A stretch of 64,000 bases of DNA. Origin: Cyclaneusma minus. Lineage: Eukaryota > Ascomycota > Leotiomycetes > Marthamycetales > Marthamycetaceae. The DNA lies in the NCBI GenBank assembly GCA_037179335.1, contig JAKZHN010000002.1:930001-994000 (forward strand). Reading direction: 5' to 3'. The notes beneath the pieces were generated by a model, which was given only the letters and a program-made list of their open reading frames with translations, was not told the origin of the DNA and did no database searches. Below are positions 1 through 12,056 of the stretch, one piece after another. The first letter of the stretch is position 1. Each line of letters opens with the position of its first letter. Both the position numbers and the translations under genes were made by a program.

Positions 1-109
1 ACAAACCTATCTTTTAGGATACCTGCGACTGCCAGCTCACCCAGGCGCTGCTTCGATTCATATACGCAAACCACCGTCTTTACCCGTTGATGCGGCGCAA
101 TTCCTCATA

Positions 110-1419
110 ATGCCGGACTTCCAGGACAGCCGGCACCCCGAGAAACATCCCAACTCCCCCCACATTCAAGAGGAGGAAGACGACGACATCACTCCAAGCC
201 TACCGCCGTTCTACTCTCCACGCCCCATTCCCGTCTCGCGCGCCATATCCGAGCTGGACCTGAACCACCACGACCCAGACCAAAATGCCGAACCCCTCAT
301 TGCCCCCCACCCGTACAAACTCTCTTCCCTAAACCACGGACCGCCCACCCAAAACCTACCCGAAGAGCCCCTCCCCGGGCTCGTCTCACCCGCCTTCACA
401 CCGCCCAGTACCCCAGGCTCCTCAACACCTTCGTTGGCGCCAAAGCCCATACCCGGTATCGCCGTTGACAGCTCTCTCCCTTCAGAGGCCAGCAACTGCG
501 GCGCGCGCAAACCCAAACTACTCCCCCAACTCCCCGAAGTAAACTGTGTCGTGCGCGCGCGCATACCGACGGTCACTGGGACGGAAATGTGGCTGCATTT
601 GTATACCAACAATGTAGACAACAAAGAACACTTGGCTATCGTGTTTGGAAACAATATTCGGAGTAAGAGCTTGGATCGCGTGCGGCCGGGGGAGACGGAG
701 ATGGATAGGATGATTCGAGGCGCATATGTCGGGAGACTATTTCCCGGCAGGACGACAAGCGGTATGGCTGGACCTCAGCCCGCCGCCACCGAGGCCGAAA
801 CGGAGGAGGAAACGGAAGAGAAGAAAAAGGCTGCGCTGGTGCGCATTCACAGCGAGTGCTACACCGGCGAAACCGCCTGGAGCGCACGCTGCGACTGCGG
901 CGAGCAACTCGACGAAGCCGCACGCCTGATGTCTCTTCCCAGCGAGCCCAACGGCGGCATCATAATCTACCTGCGCCAAGAAGGCCGCGGTATCGGCCTT
1001 GGCGAAAAGCTCAAAGCCTACAATCTGCAAGACCTGGGCAACGACACCGTGGAAGCGAATATATTGCTCCGACATCCGGCAGATGCGCGGAGTTATGGGT
1101 TGGCGACGGCGATGTTGCGCGATTTGGGACAGCGGGAGATTCGGCTGTTGACGAATAATCCGGATAAGGTGAGGGCTGTGGAGGGGCCGGGGAGGGAGGT
1201 GGTTGTGAGGGAGAGGGTGCCGATGGTGCCGTTGGCGTGGAGGGGGAAGGGAGGGATTAGGAGTCAGGAGGTGGGGGGTTATTTGAAGACGAAGGTGAGT
1301 GTTGCTGCTATTCTGCTGAACACTATTGGGTGGTTTTTTGGGTTTGTGCTGACTTGGTGCAGATTGAAAAAATGGGACATATGCTGGATATGGCATCTCA
1401 GGAAGAAAAGGGGATGTGA
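110..1419 (+). CDS. RIB1: GTP cyclohydrolase II (riboflavin pathway)
   Basis: Converts GTP to 2,5-diamino-6-ribosylamino-4(3H)-pyrimidinone 5'-phosphate, formate and pyrophosphate, the first committed step of riboflavin synthesis, in the cytosol. The model has two exons, 110..1294 and 1363..1419, giving 413 aa. The 68-bp intron starts GTGAGT and ends GTGCAG, and removing it restores the usual tail YLKTKIEKMGHML. The zinc ligands are visible as Cys250, Cys261 and Cys263 in SECYTGETAWSARCDC. They are followed by the GTP-binding/catalytic block YLRQEGRGIGLGEKLKAYN and by LLTNNPDKV. The first roughly 145 residues are Pro/Ser-rich and probably disordered, as is common in fungal homologues. The start is the first ATG of the open frame. 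Reading through the intron would give a false hydrophobic C-terminus. Confidence 0.95.
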
Positions 1420-2859
1420 ATGTATAGCGACCATCTAAAAAAGCCAAAAGATGGTAGGGAGTCCGATTTGCGTGTGCTTTTGGGAGGCTATGCTCGACAA
1501 CTGGAAACGTCACTGCATTCTGGGGGTTTTCATCGATGAGTATATATGCTAAGGCACTCCTATGGCGTTGTTTAACATTGCATCATCACTCGGCCTTTGC
1601 ATTCAACGCCTGTCCCGGGTCCCAGCGGACATTTTAAAAGCATGAGCAGCTGGAGTTGTGTATATTACTATGCTATATGTTGTACATATACTGCTCTCGT
1701 TGTTCAAAGGTTTCTCTTATCTAAGCACCTAGGCTTGGACAATCAGGTTGAATGCTACATCTCCGTATATATGGTTGATAAACAGAAACTATATGGTTCG
1801 CTCGAGTCTCGAGCTCTTTATGCGGTCTACTATTGGCCGTTGGTCCGAGGCTTCTTTTTGTCAAGGACACTTTGAAGTTCTCATAAGAGGTTGTTCTGGA
1901 GCTTTGGTTTTGACTTGAGACTTCCTAGGGACCTTGTGTGTTTTTACACCGCCATTGCGACTAGCACATCGGGCCGACATGGACTATGCTGGCTGCTGCT
2001 GGCTGCTGGCTGCTGTCAGCATAAAGCCAAACTCGATGCAAAAGGTCTATCGTGATCCGGCTTACGTGTGATGTTACAGTGGGTGGGAATAGTCTGCATA
2101 CCCCCGCCTTCCCCCCGATAACAATAGACATTTTCAGCGAAATTTCCACCTAAATTTAGCGATATTTTGCAAGCAAACAATGGAATTTGCAGCCCAAACT
2201 CAGGTGGCAAAACAAGACTAAGTGGGAGGGGGTTTCAAAGCAATATATAGTTATGGAGCTCTACTACGCAGCACAGGTGTCAAGCAGTCATTAAAGCTGA
2301 TGGGCGGTACGCAAAATATTGTAAATTCCCCTATGATAGCTAGATATGACAATGATCATCGGGGAGGGGGGTGGTACGCAGACATTTTTCCCCTTACTGT
2401 AGGCTGACTGGGACACGACTGAGAGCGCCTGTCGGTCGGTCTTTCTTTTGGCTTTTGCTTTTGTAGGCATTCAGCAAGCTAGCATCGTGAGCTCTTTATC
2501 CTTTTCTTACTCAACTGTCTTAGAGAGAATGGTCGCAATCCACCGGTGGAAGTTTGTCGCTACTCGTCCGTTGCTCATATTTCAGAGACTCAGCAGACCC
2601 TGACGGAGTCCACCGTTCCTTCAAATTCGAGGAGCTGTTCCATCGATTCTTTATCAAGTGCCGGAATAAAGAAATTCAGGTTGACGGAGCAGCAGAATGT
2701 GAGGGCGCGGATGATGTCTGATACTTGAGTGAACGATTCCAAAGCGCCGAATACAAGAAACTAGAACTATGTCGTTGTCTTCCAACCTGATGACCAATCA
2801 ATTGCTTGTCCGATCCCTTGTAAGATAGTATACCAAATGCTCAGATTATGCAAATGCGA
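1420..2859. other. Intergenic, no gene seen
   Basis: No reading frame here has coding character. A short CTG/GCTG-rich tract lies at about 1988-2015 (repeated GGCTGCT). The stretch probably holds the 3' flanks of RIB1 and of the convergent minus-strand gene. Confidence 0.5.
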
Positions 2860-4371
2860 TCATGAAACCTCGGCAAATCGTTTCCAAAATCCCACATTCT
2901 GGCAGTATTCTGCCAACCTCAAATCCTTTCTCTCCCTTCTTATGGCCCGGAAATGGGTGATTGCGTTGCAGGTAGACGCAGCGGCGATTGCAGCAGAAAA
3001 CTTATGTGCCAGCGTGGTCTTTATTGCCAAACGCTTAAAAATATCGGACATAGGCTCATCGTATTTTAGAAGCCGAGCCATACTGGGCGAAGGCGGATTT
3101 CCTTGAGCGAAGCGCATTTTCTCCCTCTTAAAAGCAGTTCTTGTCGCCCGATCCATTTCTGGTACCAGTTTATCAACAAGGGCATTTAATTCGGCGTTGT
3201 GCGGACCCGAAATTGCTTGAAATGCGACGCTTGAAATGGCCAGCTGTTGCATAGTATGTCGCATCCAGTAAGCGAAACCGCCAGCTAATAGATTATAGCT
3301 CGCAAAAAGAGAGCGTTACAGGCACCAGGCTTTGCTTTCAATCAGTGCTTGTGTCTCTTCAGGCCGAAGAGGACGACCCAGAGAGGAAGACGCGTGAGCT
3401 AAATACGTGGTCGTCGCTTTGACGAAGTAATCGCGACATATACCTCTCGGCATTATCCAAGACGGCTGGAACGTGCTGATGAGATCCGGATTGATTTCTG
3501 GGGTACTAGGACTTGGAGTGGGAATTCCTGTTGATTGCTTGTCATCGTGATCCGGCGGAATCCATGCTTCTGCTTCAGGTGCCATCTTCAGGACTCCGGA
3601 CTTGGAATTGGGTAACATTGCTGGTGGCGTATCATCGTGTGCCGATGGTTTCCATGAATCCGTTTCCGGTGCCACGCTCTCAGGGCGAATTGCGGATGAT
3701 GATGGTTCCATGGCAAGGCTGGATTGTTGCGACGACGAGGAAAACATTCGTGTAATGATACCTTCTTTCTGAACCAATTCGGACAATCTGACATCTGTCC
3801 TCTCCCTCGAGATTCCCCAGAGGTATGGGATGAACCAAGTAGCTCCTGCGGCAAGAACAGTCCATTTGGAGACGTGGTGTAAGGTGGACTTCCGGGCATG
3901 TCTTACGAAAAATTCCGGGTCTAGTTTTAGTATCTCGCTATGAACGTCGTGCGGGCCTGCCCTAGCCTTGTACTCAGAGGCTGATGGGTACCAGGAAGGC
4001 AACCTGCCAGAAAATTCTTTAGAATAGCCTGGAGTAAGTTGGGCACCAAAGATGCACGCCATCTGCCACGTATACGTGATTGTCATCGTGGAGACTCCTG
4101 CAAAAACCCGCTTAGAAGACATTGCCGTGGAAGAGTAAATTCGGGCTTCGCTTTCGAGCAGTGCGTCTCTCTCCGATGGTTCCAGAGGGCGTCCAAGACG
4201 CGAAGTAGCAGTAGCCAAGCGCCTCGAGGCTCTTCTGGCGAACCATTCTTCAAAGTTGGGGCCTAGACCGAGGGATTTGTAGAGCCACGAGGGTTGAAAG
4301 GTTTTGATGAACGCGGGATTGACAGGCGTGGCATTCGCGCCCCATTGCCCAGAGCTTGATCGATCGCCCAT
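2860..4371 (-). pseudogene. Duplicated-domain hypothetical protein interrupted by an in-frame TAA
   Basis: I do not recognise the family. The minus-strand frame runs from ATG at 4371 to a stop at 2860 with a single internal TAA at 3316..3318, so 351 codons precede the stop and about 150 open codons follow it in the same frame. The protein is a tandem duplication. Repeat 1 begins near NPAFIKTFQPSW and ends with ISRERTDVRLSELVQ. Repeat 2 begins NPDLISTFQPSW and, after the stop, ends with IRRERKDLRLAEYCQ. LGRPLEPSERDALLES aligns with LGRPLRPEETQALIES without gaps across the stop, so the downstream part is the second half of the same gene. No intron of plausible size removes the TAA in frame (the nearest GT...AG pairs are 21-41 nt and mostly out of frame). 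CAA to TAA is a possible origin. The first half could still give a truncated product. Confidence 0.7.
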
Positions 4372-6713
4372 GTTTATCTGCTGATACCGGGTCGTGGAGG
4401 AAGGGGCTCGGAGGAGGGCAGCGCACCCGGAGCCTGTAAGAAAGATGGCATATTAGCATTCAGAAATTCTGTACTTCCCGTGTTGAGCTGAAAAACCTAC
4501 CGGAAGCCCTAGCAAACGAAGCAGTTGGGTCGGGGCTTCCTCCCCACGATCCAATGCGCGGCAAGTGTGTTGGAAGTTGAAAACATCAACGCTGTGGATC
4601 TCGTGTGTGGTTCGTGACACCTTTTCTAGGTGTCTGAGGCACCAATGCATCGAACATCAATCTCAACCCATTACTACTACTATGTAATATTCTTGGTTGT
4701 TTCATTCTCCATGCTCTAGTACATTTTCTCTATGGCAGTGAAACCTGCGAAGCAGCTTTCAAGGTTGGGGTAGTGAAATCGCAATAGCGTAGTGACAACA
4801 TATAAGGTAGTGCAGTCAAGAGTCAAGCGATACATGTATTATTCGCAGCTTGGAATGGTTACACAGACTACTTGCGGCATAGTACGTATTTTTGATTTTC
4901 TACCAGGTAAATTTATATAAATCTCTTTACGTTAGTGGTTACCCAACCGGTGTTTCCTATTTTTTGGAAAAAAAAAAACCGAGGCTAAAGTCCACGGCGA
5001 AACCTGCGTTCTTTCCTCCGAATCGAAATGTGAGTATACTCAAATGAATATATCCGCTTACTAGTAGCCCGTAGATCACCACTTGAACAAAATCTCCAGA
5101 CCTCCATCCATATATCCCATATAAACCGCTAATCCGGACCCCTTTTCGATGCTTCATCTCCATTTTTTCGTAGCCACATTCTCATCACACAGCTGAGCCA
5201 GGACTGTGTGGGGACGGAAGAGCCGTTCTTTATCATTCCCATTGAAGCAGCCCACGGCGCAACATCACCATTGTGACAAATCGCTGAAGCTGAATGCCGT
5301 TCAACAGAAACCACAGCATCGCCGCGCCTCCTGAGAAAACGGCCCAGAAGACAAGGAACCTGCACATCTAAGCCGCGCCCTGCGCACAGCACGGCGCTAC
5401 AAACCCCCCCTTTCCCCCCCTTCCCCTATCCCCCTCAACTTTCAAATTAGCAATCCAGCCAAACATCCAAACGTGAGACATTGATGTCTCAAATCATCCA
5501 AAGTCCAAAAAGCCAGATCAACCGGCTAACGGCACCGTGGAATCCAAATATCTTCGCCGAAAGGCTAAATAAAGGCACATCGACAGACGAAGTGGGCCGC
5601 GATCTGCATCTGATTTGCGGCGCAAAGAGATGGCCATTTTTGAAGTTGCCCATTGCTCAGTGCCGGATGCGAGATCCGATGGAGATTCGGCGGTTCGGAA
5701 TGTCAATCGTGTCAAAGTGACGAATAGAAGTGTCAAGACACGATAGGAGGAATCAGGGGTTCATTGCTCGAAGACATAGACGGAGACAGAAACAGGAATT
5801 AGAAAACTGTTCCAGATGATCAGGCTTGGATTTCTCGGAATACGCCCAAGGAATGATTCTAAGAAATTTCACATCGCGAGGTTTAAATGCCAGGTACAAT
5901 CAATCGTCCCTAACATCTCAAAGTCAAATGACAATCCCGACTGACAGTGACAATGACAGCACGACAAAACCGCGGCACGATGCCCGCGGCCCGCCCAACA
6001 GCCAGCCGCAACACCATGTCACCAAACAGCATCTTACAAATCCCCAAGTCAAGTGGGACTACTACTGAACCTCCCCTGGATAATACGGCCCGTACGGCCA
6101 CATTTTGCCGCAACGCTCCATATCTCTGCCTTTTGGGCCGCGGCAAGGTGGAGATCGGTCAGACTTGCCAGAGCCACGGGGAACGAAACTAATTGATAAT
6201 GATTACATGGTTGCATTCTAGCAGTCTGCCTATATATATGAGAAGAGACTCTCCCCAGCCCCAAGGGGGTGGGATTTGGGGGGGGGGGTTGGCTGGATGA
6301 TTGGATGCTTCGCCGAACGATAGTTGGATCGCCCGATGCTGTACGCTACATGTACGACAAAATGTTGGATTGGGAAGCTCGCCAGATTGACAATGATGAT
6401 GGAAGTCGACAAGGTGGGCTATCGGTTGTTTGGATGATAGATGATAGGTGATGGATGATGGAGAAGACTAAGTATCCACACGAAGCTGAGGAAGAGGAAT
6501 ATATGGAAGCCATGCTGCCGCCAAAACGCCACTTCCGCACAGAGAACGACACATGATCCACCGCCAGTCAGAGATGAAGGAAGAGCCGACCGCCCACCAG
6601 TCTTCTCGCGAAACGCCTCCCATAAGAATGCAATCCGACCAACACAACCCTCGAGAGAAAGGAAACAACACAACATCTCCGCGCTCCTATGTCTTCTAGT
6701 TCCATGGCGGACT
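4372..6713. other. Intergenic, no gene seen
   Basis: Only short, unconvincing frames on both strands. There is a C-rich tract at 5405-5435 and an oligo-G run near 6278-6288. The last part is the 3' flank of the Zn2Cys6 gene. Confidence 0.45.
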
Positions 6714-9045
6714 TCAGAATGGCTGCGAAAACAGCATGTTCTCATGTCCCTGCCTCTTGATCCAATCCTCCGCCGTCCCAGGCAAGATCACCTTATGCGG
6801 TTGCACCGTGCCATTCACACCGTTCACACCGTTCACTCCATTCGCACTCATTCCATTGCCATTCACACCCATTCCATTGCCATTCACACCGTTCACGCCA
6901 TTCGGTCCCGTGCCATTCATTGCACCGTTCATCGCACCACCGTTTACACCATTGGCATTCATCGCATCGCCACCAACACTACCGTCATGCAAGCGCTGCT
7001 CAACCATCTGCGGCGTATCAACACCCATGCCCGCAGCCAACAGATCTATTCTGGCTGATGCAAGTTTGGTCATGTCGAAGCTGATGGATTGGAGACGTAG
7101 CAGGTTGCGGTAGTGTTCGATGTGCTGCGACCAGAATTCAACATCGGTGTCGTCGACGGAGGTGAGGAGGAGGAAGAACATGAAGCCGCCGGCGATGGCG
7201 AAGTTGATGCGTGACATTGCTAAAGACAAGACTCTTGTTAGCTGCTGATTTCGTGAACAGGTGCTGCGCTGTGGCGGACTAGGCTTGGGAACTCGAAAAG
7301 GACTTGAGAGGGGAACTTTGAACTGACAGCAACGAGAGGATTTGGGGAACAACGAAAAGGGAAATAACTCACGACTCCACCAAAAAGCCCTCAGACGCGC
7401 AACAGGCATTTTCTCCAAAAACTCAATCACATGCAACATAGTCGTCTTCGCATGACTCCTCACCGTCGCATAACTCCCCTCCTCCATCGGCAACGCCCTC
7501 AAAATCGCCCTATACAGCGTAATCTCCACCGTATGGTAAGCCAAAAACACCGTCCCGCTCGAATCCAACAAGCTATTCACATTATACAACGGCCTGATCC
7601 ACTCATCATACACTCGAATCAAGCGGGCTTGGAAATCTTCCATGTAGGCGAGTATCATTTCCGGCGGCAGGCACTTGACGCGATCCATGGCTTTGAGGGA
7701 GTAGAAGGTGTTGAGGAGATCGCTGAGGATGGTGGTTAGGTGTGCCATGGCTACGAATTGCATGGCGGGTGTGGCGCCGAGGGCGACGCCTTCAAAGCCG
7801 ACTTGGGGGAATTGGTCGAGGGTTATCATGGGGACGTTGATGTGCTCGTCATTGAGGTAGGAGGGTCGGCCGAGGCCGAGTGCGGACCATTTATCGGCGA
7901 TGTAGATTCCCCACCAGAGACGGATGCGGCGGTTGAAGTCTGAGGGTGAGAGGTTCCAGGCCGAGGGGTCGACGTTCAGCCCAAGGTCGTGTGCCATACC
8001 TACGAGACTGCCTATTTCGCCCCATAGGCCGGGGGTCGTGGGTGCGCGGTGGATTTGCGTGTGTCGTTGGAGCCATAGGAGACTTGCCTCTATCGTTTCT
8101 AACCTGGGATGCCGTCGTTCGATAGGAAGACTAACGAATTAACCGATTAGCATAGATTCAAAATCTGCAAAATCTGCTGAGCGACGTACGCTGTGTGGAG
8201 GAAAGCTGCTAGTTGGAAGTTGTAGTCCTTAACCTCCCTGCAGAATGGCATAGCCAAGGAGTACATCACGGCGACCAGGGGGTCACCAGGTCGTGGGGTA
8301 ACGGAGAACCTTGCTGGGTCAAGCAAAGGGTATGATGTATGAACGACATTGAAGTAGGACCGTAAAAGTTCTAGACCATATGGTTTCACAAGCTCCTCGG
8401 TGTTGCAGACAGGGTAGTAGTCGGGTCTGGCATCTAAGTGACTATCCGGTACAACCTGAAGCTTTTAATATCAACATTCGCTAGAATCTAGGGTTGTTCA
8501 AGGATGCTTACCGTGAAATGCAAAGGCACGTCGCCATCACTCCTTATCCGTATACAGGCCCAGTCCGGAGCTTTGTAGCAGTTCAGATGGTTGAATGAAC
8601 AGTGTCTAAGGACAAAAGGATCTTGATCGCCGCTTAACCCCACAAACTGAGATATCCACTCCACCGTTTGGGGTCTATCGTTTCGCATCCCAGGCTTCTT
8701 CGCTCCATTCATGTTCTCCGAGGATGCGGAATCGGCTCCTGGTGATAACAATGGCGCTGGAGTGTTGCCATTGGACTGGCGATTTGCTAGAGGTCGATTC
8801 CTCCTGACGTTCGGGGGTAGGACATATTGGCAGCTTTCACCCCTGGTCTTGCAAAGGGAGCAATCCTTCTCGTAGGCCTCTCTCGTACAGCATATCTTCC
8901 GCTTCCGGCAAGCATCGCATCTGTTTCCTATTAACTTGACGTCCCTGTTGAAAGGACCCAAAACTTACGGCCTCTCCTTTCTCGACTTGTACTTCCTGCT
9001 TTGTCCCACGTTCGGTTCCATGGTCGCCATAGCACTCGAAGTCAT
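6714..9045 (-). CDS. Zn2Cys6 transcription factor with fungal-specific middle domain
   Basis: A nuclear DNA-binding regulator of the Gal4 type. The five-exon model is complement(6714..7219, 7373..8130, 8190..8455, 8512..8920, 8969..9045), 671 aa, with phases consistent at all four introns (donors GTAAGT, GTAAGC, GTACGT, GTGAGT). The short first exon supplies MTSSAMATMEP and joins as KERP-CDACRKRK. The binuclear cluster is Cys27, 30, 37, 46, 49, 56. The middle region (YFNVVHTSYPLLDP, then RIRLWWGIYIADKW, then GLGRPSYLNDEHI) matches the Fungal_trans homology domain. The C-terminus has an Asn-Gly repeat tract (NGVNG units, DNA about 6800-6990) before a conserved-looking tail. A TGA lies upstream of the chosen ATG in frame. 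The 153-bp last intron is the least certain junction. Targets are unknown. Confidence 0.88.
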
Positions 9046-11069
9046 GCCGCGGTTCACTTCGACGATAGCAGTGTGATATCACGGAACGGAATTGCCCAGG
9101 ACGCGCTGCAAACCTTCAGACTGGGAGAAAATGAAGGATATAGGAAGCAGCAAGAGGTAATATCAGAAACATGAAGTCAAGAGACGTGCACCTGGATGGC
9201 ACCTTCGCCTACGTTTCCATGCATCGCAGAGCTCCAGGGTCCATGTGCGGAGAATAGCGGGCTCGGACTTGAGGCCAGGATAGGTGTGGAGTTGATAAGA
9301 CTTACGGTGCCTTTTACAGCCAACCCTACAGGGCGATTCCCGGTATAGCAGTCGGCCCCAGTGCCTTGGCACGTATACCTTATTCCAATCCAGCGAATGA
9401 CGGCACTTGGCCATTCGTGACAGCAATCTGGCAGAACTGGCTATCCTGACAAGTGCGATGAGATATGTTGGAACGTGCTGGTCAGCCTGGTCTTGGCCCG
9501 GCTGCCGACGTGCATGGACCACGATATGGAGATGCTTCGAAATGCCGGATTCGGGGGGCTTGACGATTCATAGGCACGTTTTTGATATCTGAAGAAAGTT
9601 CGAGATGTCATGTTGCCTTGCTCTCAACCGCCAAAAGATGTTTTCTCCTGACTTGATGCTCACAAACACGCAGAAATAGACACAAATAAGAAATACTCCT
9701 GACGGAGGCAGGTCATCCGGTATTACTCGCGTAAACCTGGAGAAGCGGCTTTGGCTTGCACCACGTTGCCTCTGACTCGCGGCCTCCAGTTTCACAGCCC
9801 TTCGTCTCCGTGCTATGTCGAAAATGGGCTGTTCTCGTGGCTGTCCCCCTCAAACTTCGAGGTTCCCACTCAAGCCTCACGATGGCGCGGACACTCCCCC
9901 ATTTCCTCTAGGGCCCAGCGATCTCGCAATTTTGAGGGGTACCCGTCCAGCCGGCATCACCGGAGTTCACCCAATTGGCTGCCACTGGCATGGGTTTGCT
10001 TCACATGATAGGGTTGACGAAGGCAGATACCGAGAATAAGACCGCAGTGAGCAAGCTGTGCGAGCCAGGGGACAACGGAAAGACGGTTGTGAACCGTGCA
10101 GACCATATAAAATATATTGATATACGCGTAGAAGATCGTAAAAGGGTAATCATAAGGTGCTCAGAATACCGGTATGGAATGATAGCTCGAATGGAATCAA
10201 CGAAGAAGAGCATGTGCCGACGAAATGACAGCAGAGTACAAACAGGGGGAGCAAAAGTGCCGGACGATCTTGAAATAGAAAATCGAGATGCTCCAGGCAC
10301 CTTGTGACCTTTTGATCTGCGAGTCACAGAGAAGTCAAATAAGATATGGAATAAAAAGCTTGACCTTTTCCGCGTTTCAGCTTATTCGGCCTCGATGGGC
10401 TGATGAGGGCGGAATTGCAGTCCGTGGGAGAGGTTCGTTGTGTTTGTTTGACACTGACAGCTGATGGCACGGAGGCCGGCCTCCGCTGTGCGTCTACATA
10501 TCGAACATTCAACAGGACGCATCTTCGAGGCGCGGTTATGCGGCCTATCCCTGGAGGCCGAAGACCGAGTCCTTCAATGTCACCTGAATTTCCCGTGATG
10601 ACGGCTTCGCTTTCGATTTCGTGCTCGGTACGATCCGAGAGGGCTGCGCTGTGCCTGTCGATGATGTCCTGATCAGCCTCGCAAAGCTTTCTGGTGTCGA
10701 TAAACAGAATGAACACTAGAAAAAGACGGATTGTCATGGGAAATATCCCAAAGACCGAGAACAAGTCGAACGAACAGAACAACTCAGATGATCAAGACCG
10801 TTTGCAGGCAGTGAGGAGTCAAGAATGATGGCGGCAGTTGGCGGTGTCTGGGGATGGGGATGGGATAGAAGGCCCAGATCGGCACTATCTACTAGTAGTC
10901 ACGGCGACCAGCCACTTCCCGCTTTCTTGAATGTGGGCGCGGAAAGTTACGACCACCGGTCTTGGAAGAACGAGACAGCTTCCATCCAATTCAATCATTT
11001 CAGTCGCCTTACAGTCGTCCGTTGTATTATTGAAGGATTGTCAGATCCTTCGGGATCCAAAGCAGCCAT
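9046..11069. other. Intergenic, mostly without support
   Basis: Probable divergent promoter region between the Zn2Cys6 gene and the Smr gene. It contains one low-confidence minus-strand frame, listed separately. Other frames look like chance. Confidence 0.4.
10324..10737 (-). CDS. Possible small secreted protein (weak)
   Basis: A minus-strand frame starting near 10737 encodes about 137 aa. Its N-terminus (MTIRLFLVFILFIDTRKLC) resembles a signal peptide or membrane anchor. The remainder is low in recognisable motifs. There is no homology I can name and no second exon. It could be a chance frame in the intergenic region. Confidence 0.2.
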   Translation of the reverse strand: MTIRLFLVFILFIDTRKLCEADQDIIDRHSAALSDRTEHEIESEAVITGNSGDIEGLGLRPPGIGRITAPRRCVLLNVRYVDAQRRPASVPSAVSVKQTQRTSPTDCNSALISPSRPNKLKRGKGQAFYSISYLTSL

Positions 11070-12056
11070 ATGTCTTATCCCGCGACCCAGCGTCTCGGCG
11101 GCAACGGTACGCCAATTGTCTTCAACCCCCCATTTCCATTTCTCCCCCCCCCCCCCCCGCGCCTCCCCTCCGCCCCCAAGACTAACCCGCGCCCCCTTTC
11201 CCAGCATTCAACCACAGCGTCAATCCTTCCGCCGAGCAAGAATACGACCGGCTCCGTGACCTCGCGCACGAAGAAGCCCGCAAGCGCAGTTCCTGCTTCG
11301 ACCGCGCCCACCAAGCCTACGAGCGCGGTGACGGCGCCCTCGCCCACCAGCTCTCTGAGGAAGGAAAACAGCATGGCGCGAAAGCAGACGATTATAACAA
11401 GCAAGCCAGTGATTATATTTTCAGAGAAAATAATGCGACGAACAGGGTCGCGGATGATACGATTGATTTGCATGGACAGTATGTGAAGGAGGCCGAGGAG
11501 ATATTGGAGAAACGTATCAAGTATGCGCAGCAGCAGGGGCAGGATCATTTGCATGTGTACGTTATTTCTACTGCTCCCACTATATGCTTCTTCGTGTGTG
11601 TAAATGCGAGCGGGAGCGTATGGGGTGGAATGGCGGGCTGACAAGAGATACAGGATTGTGGGCAAAGGCAACCATTCCCGCGATCACATCCAAAAGATCA
11701 AGCCCAAAGTCGAAGAGATATGCCGCGAACTCGGCCTACAGTATGCGACAGAACACAACGAAGGCCGGATGTACATCAACCTGCAAGGCGGACCTGCACA
11801 GATGCCCGCATATCCTCAACCTCCGCAAAACCAAGGAGGAGGATATCAGAACAATGGCAAACTCGGGTATCAAAACCAAGGCAGCTATAATCAGAACCAG
11901 GGCGGCTATCCTGGACAACAGCAAGGCTATCAACAGCAGCAGCAACAGGGCTATCAGCAACAGCCTGGTCAGAATGTTGACCCGATGCAGCAGCAGATGG
12001 AGGAGATTGAGAGGGTGGGCATTAATTGTTTGAAGAAATGCTGTGTTGTCATGTAG
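11070..12056 (+). CDS. DUF1771/Smr-domain protein with C-terminal CaaX-like box
   Basis: A likely nucleic-acid-binding or nuclease-like Smr protein. The three-exon model is 11070..11106, 11205..11556, 11654..12056, 263 aa, with phases 1 and 2 matching. The DUF1771 helix pair covers EYDRLRDLAHEEARKRS to KQASDYIFRENN. The Smr signature TIDLHGQYVKEAEE follows, with the second Smr motif VIVGKGNHSRDH across the second splice. After that comes a Gly/Gln-rich disordered tail. The protein ends LKKCCVVM, so the last four residues CVVM fit a CaaX prenylation motif, with an extra Cys before it that could be palmitoylated. Intron 1 holds a run of C and a GACTAAC branch site. The family assignment is firm. 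Lipidation is inferred only from the end sequence. Confidence 0.88.

Noticed and set aside
737..1513. Minus-strand open frame of 258 codons
   Set aside because: Antisense shadow of the RIB1 catalytic domain.
3264..3320. A short intron removing the in-frame TAA of the duplicated-domain gene
   Set aside because: The only GT...AG pairs are 21-41 nt. The 35- and 41-nt ones break the frame and the 21-nt one is too short for fungal splicing.
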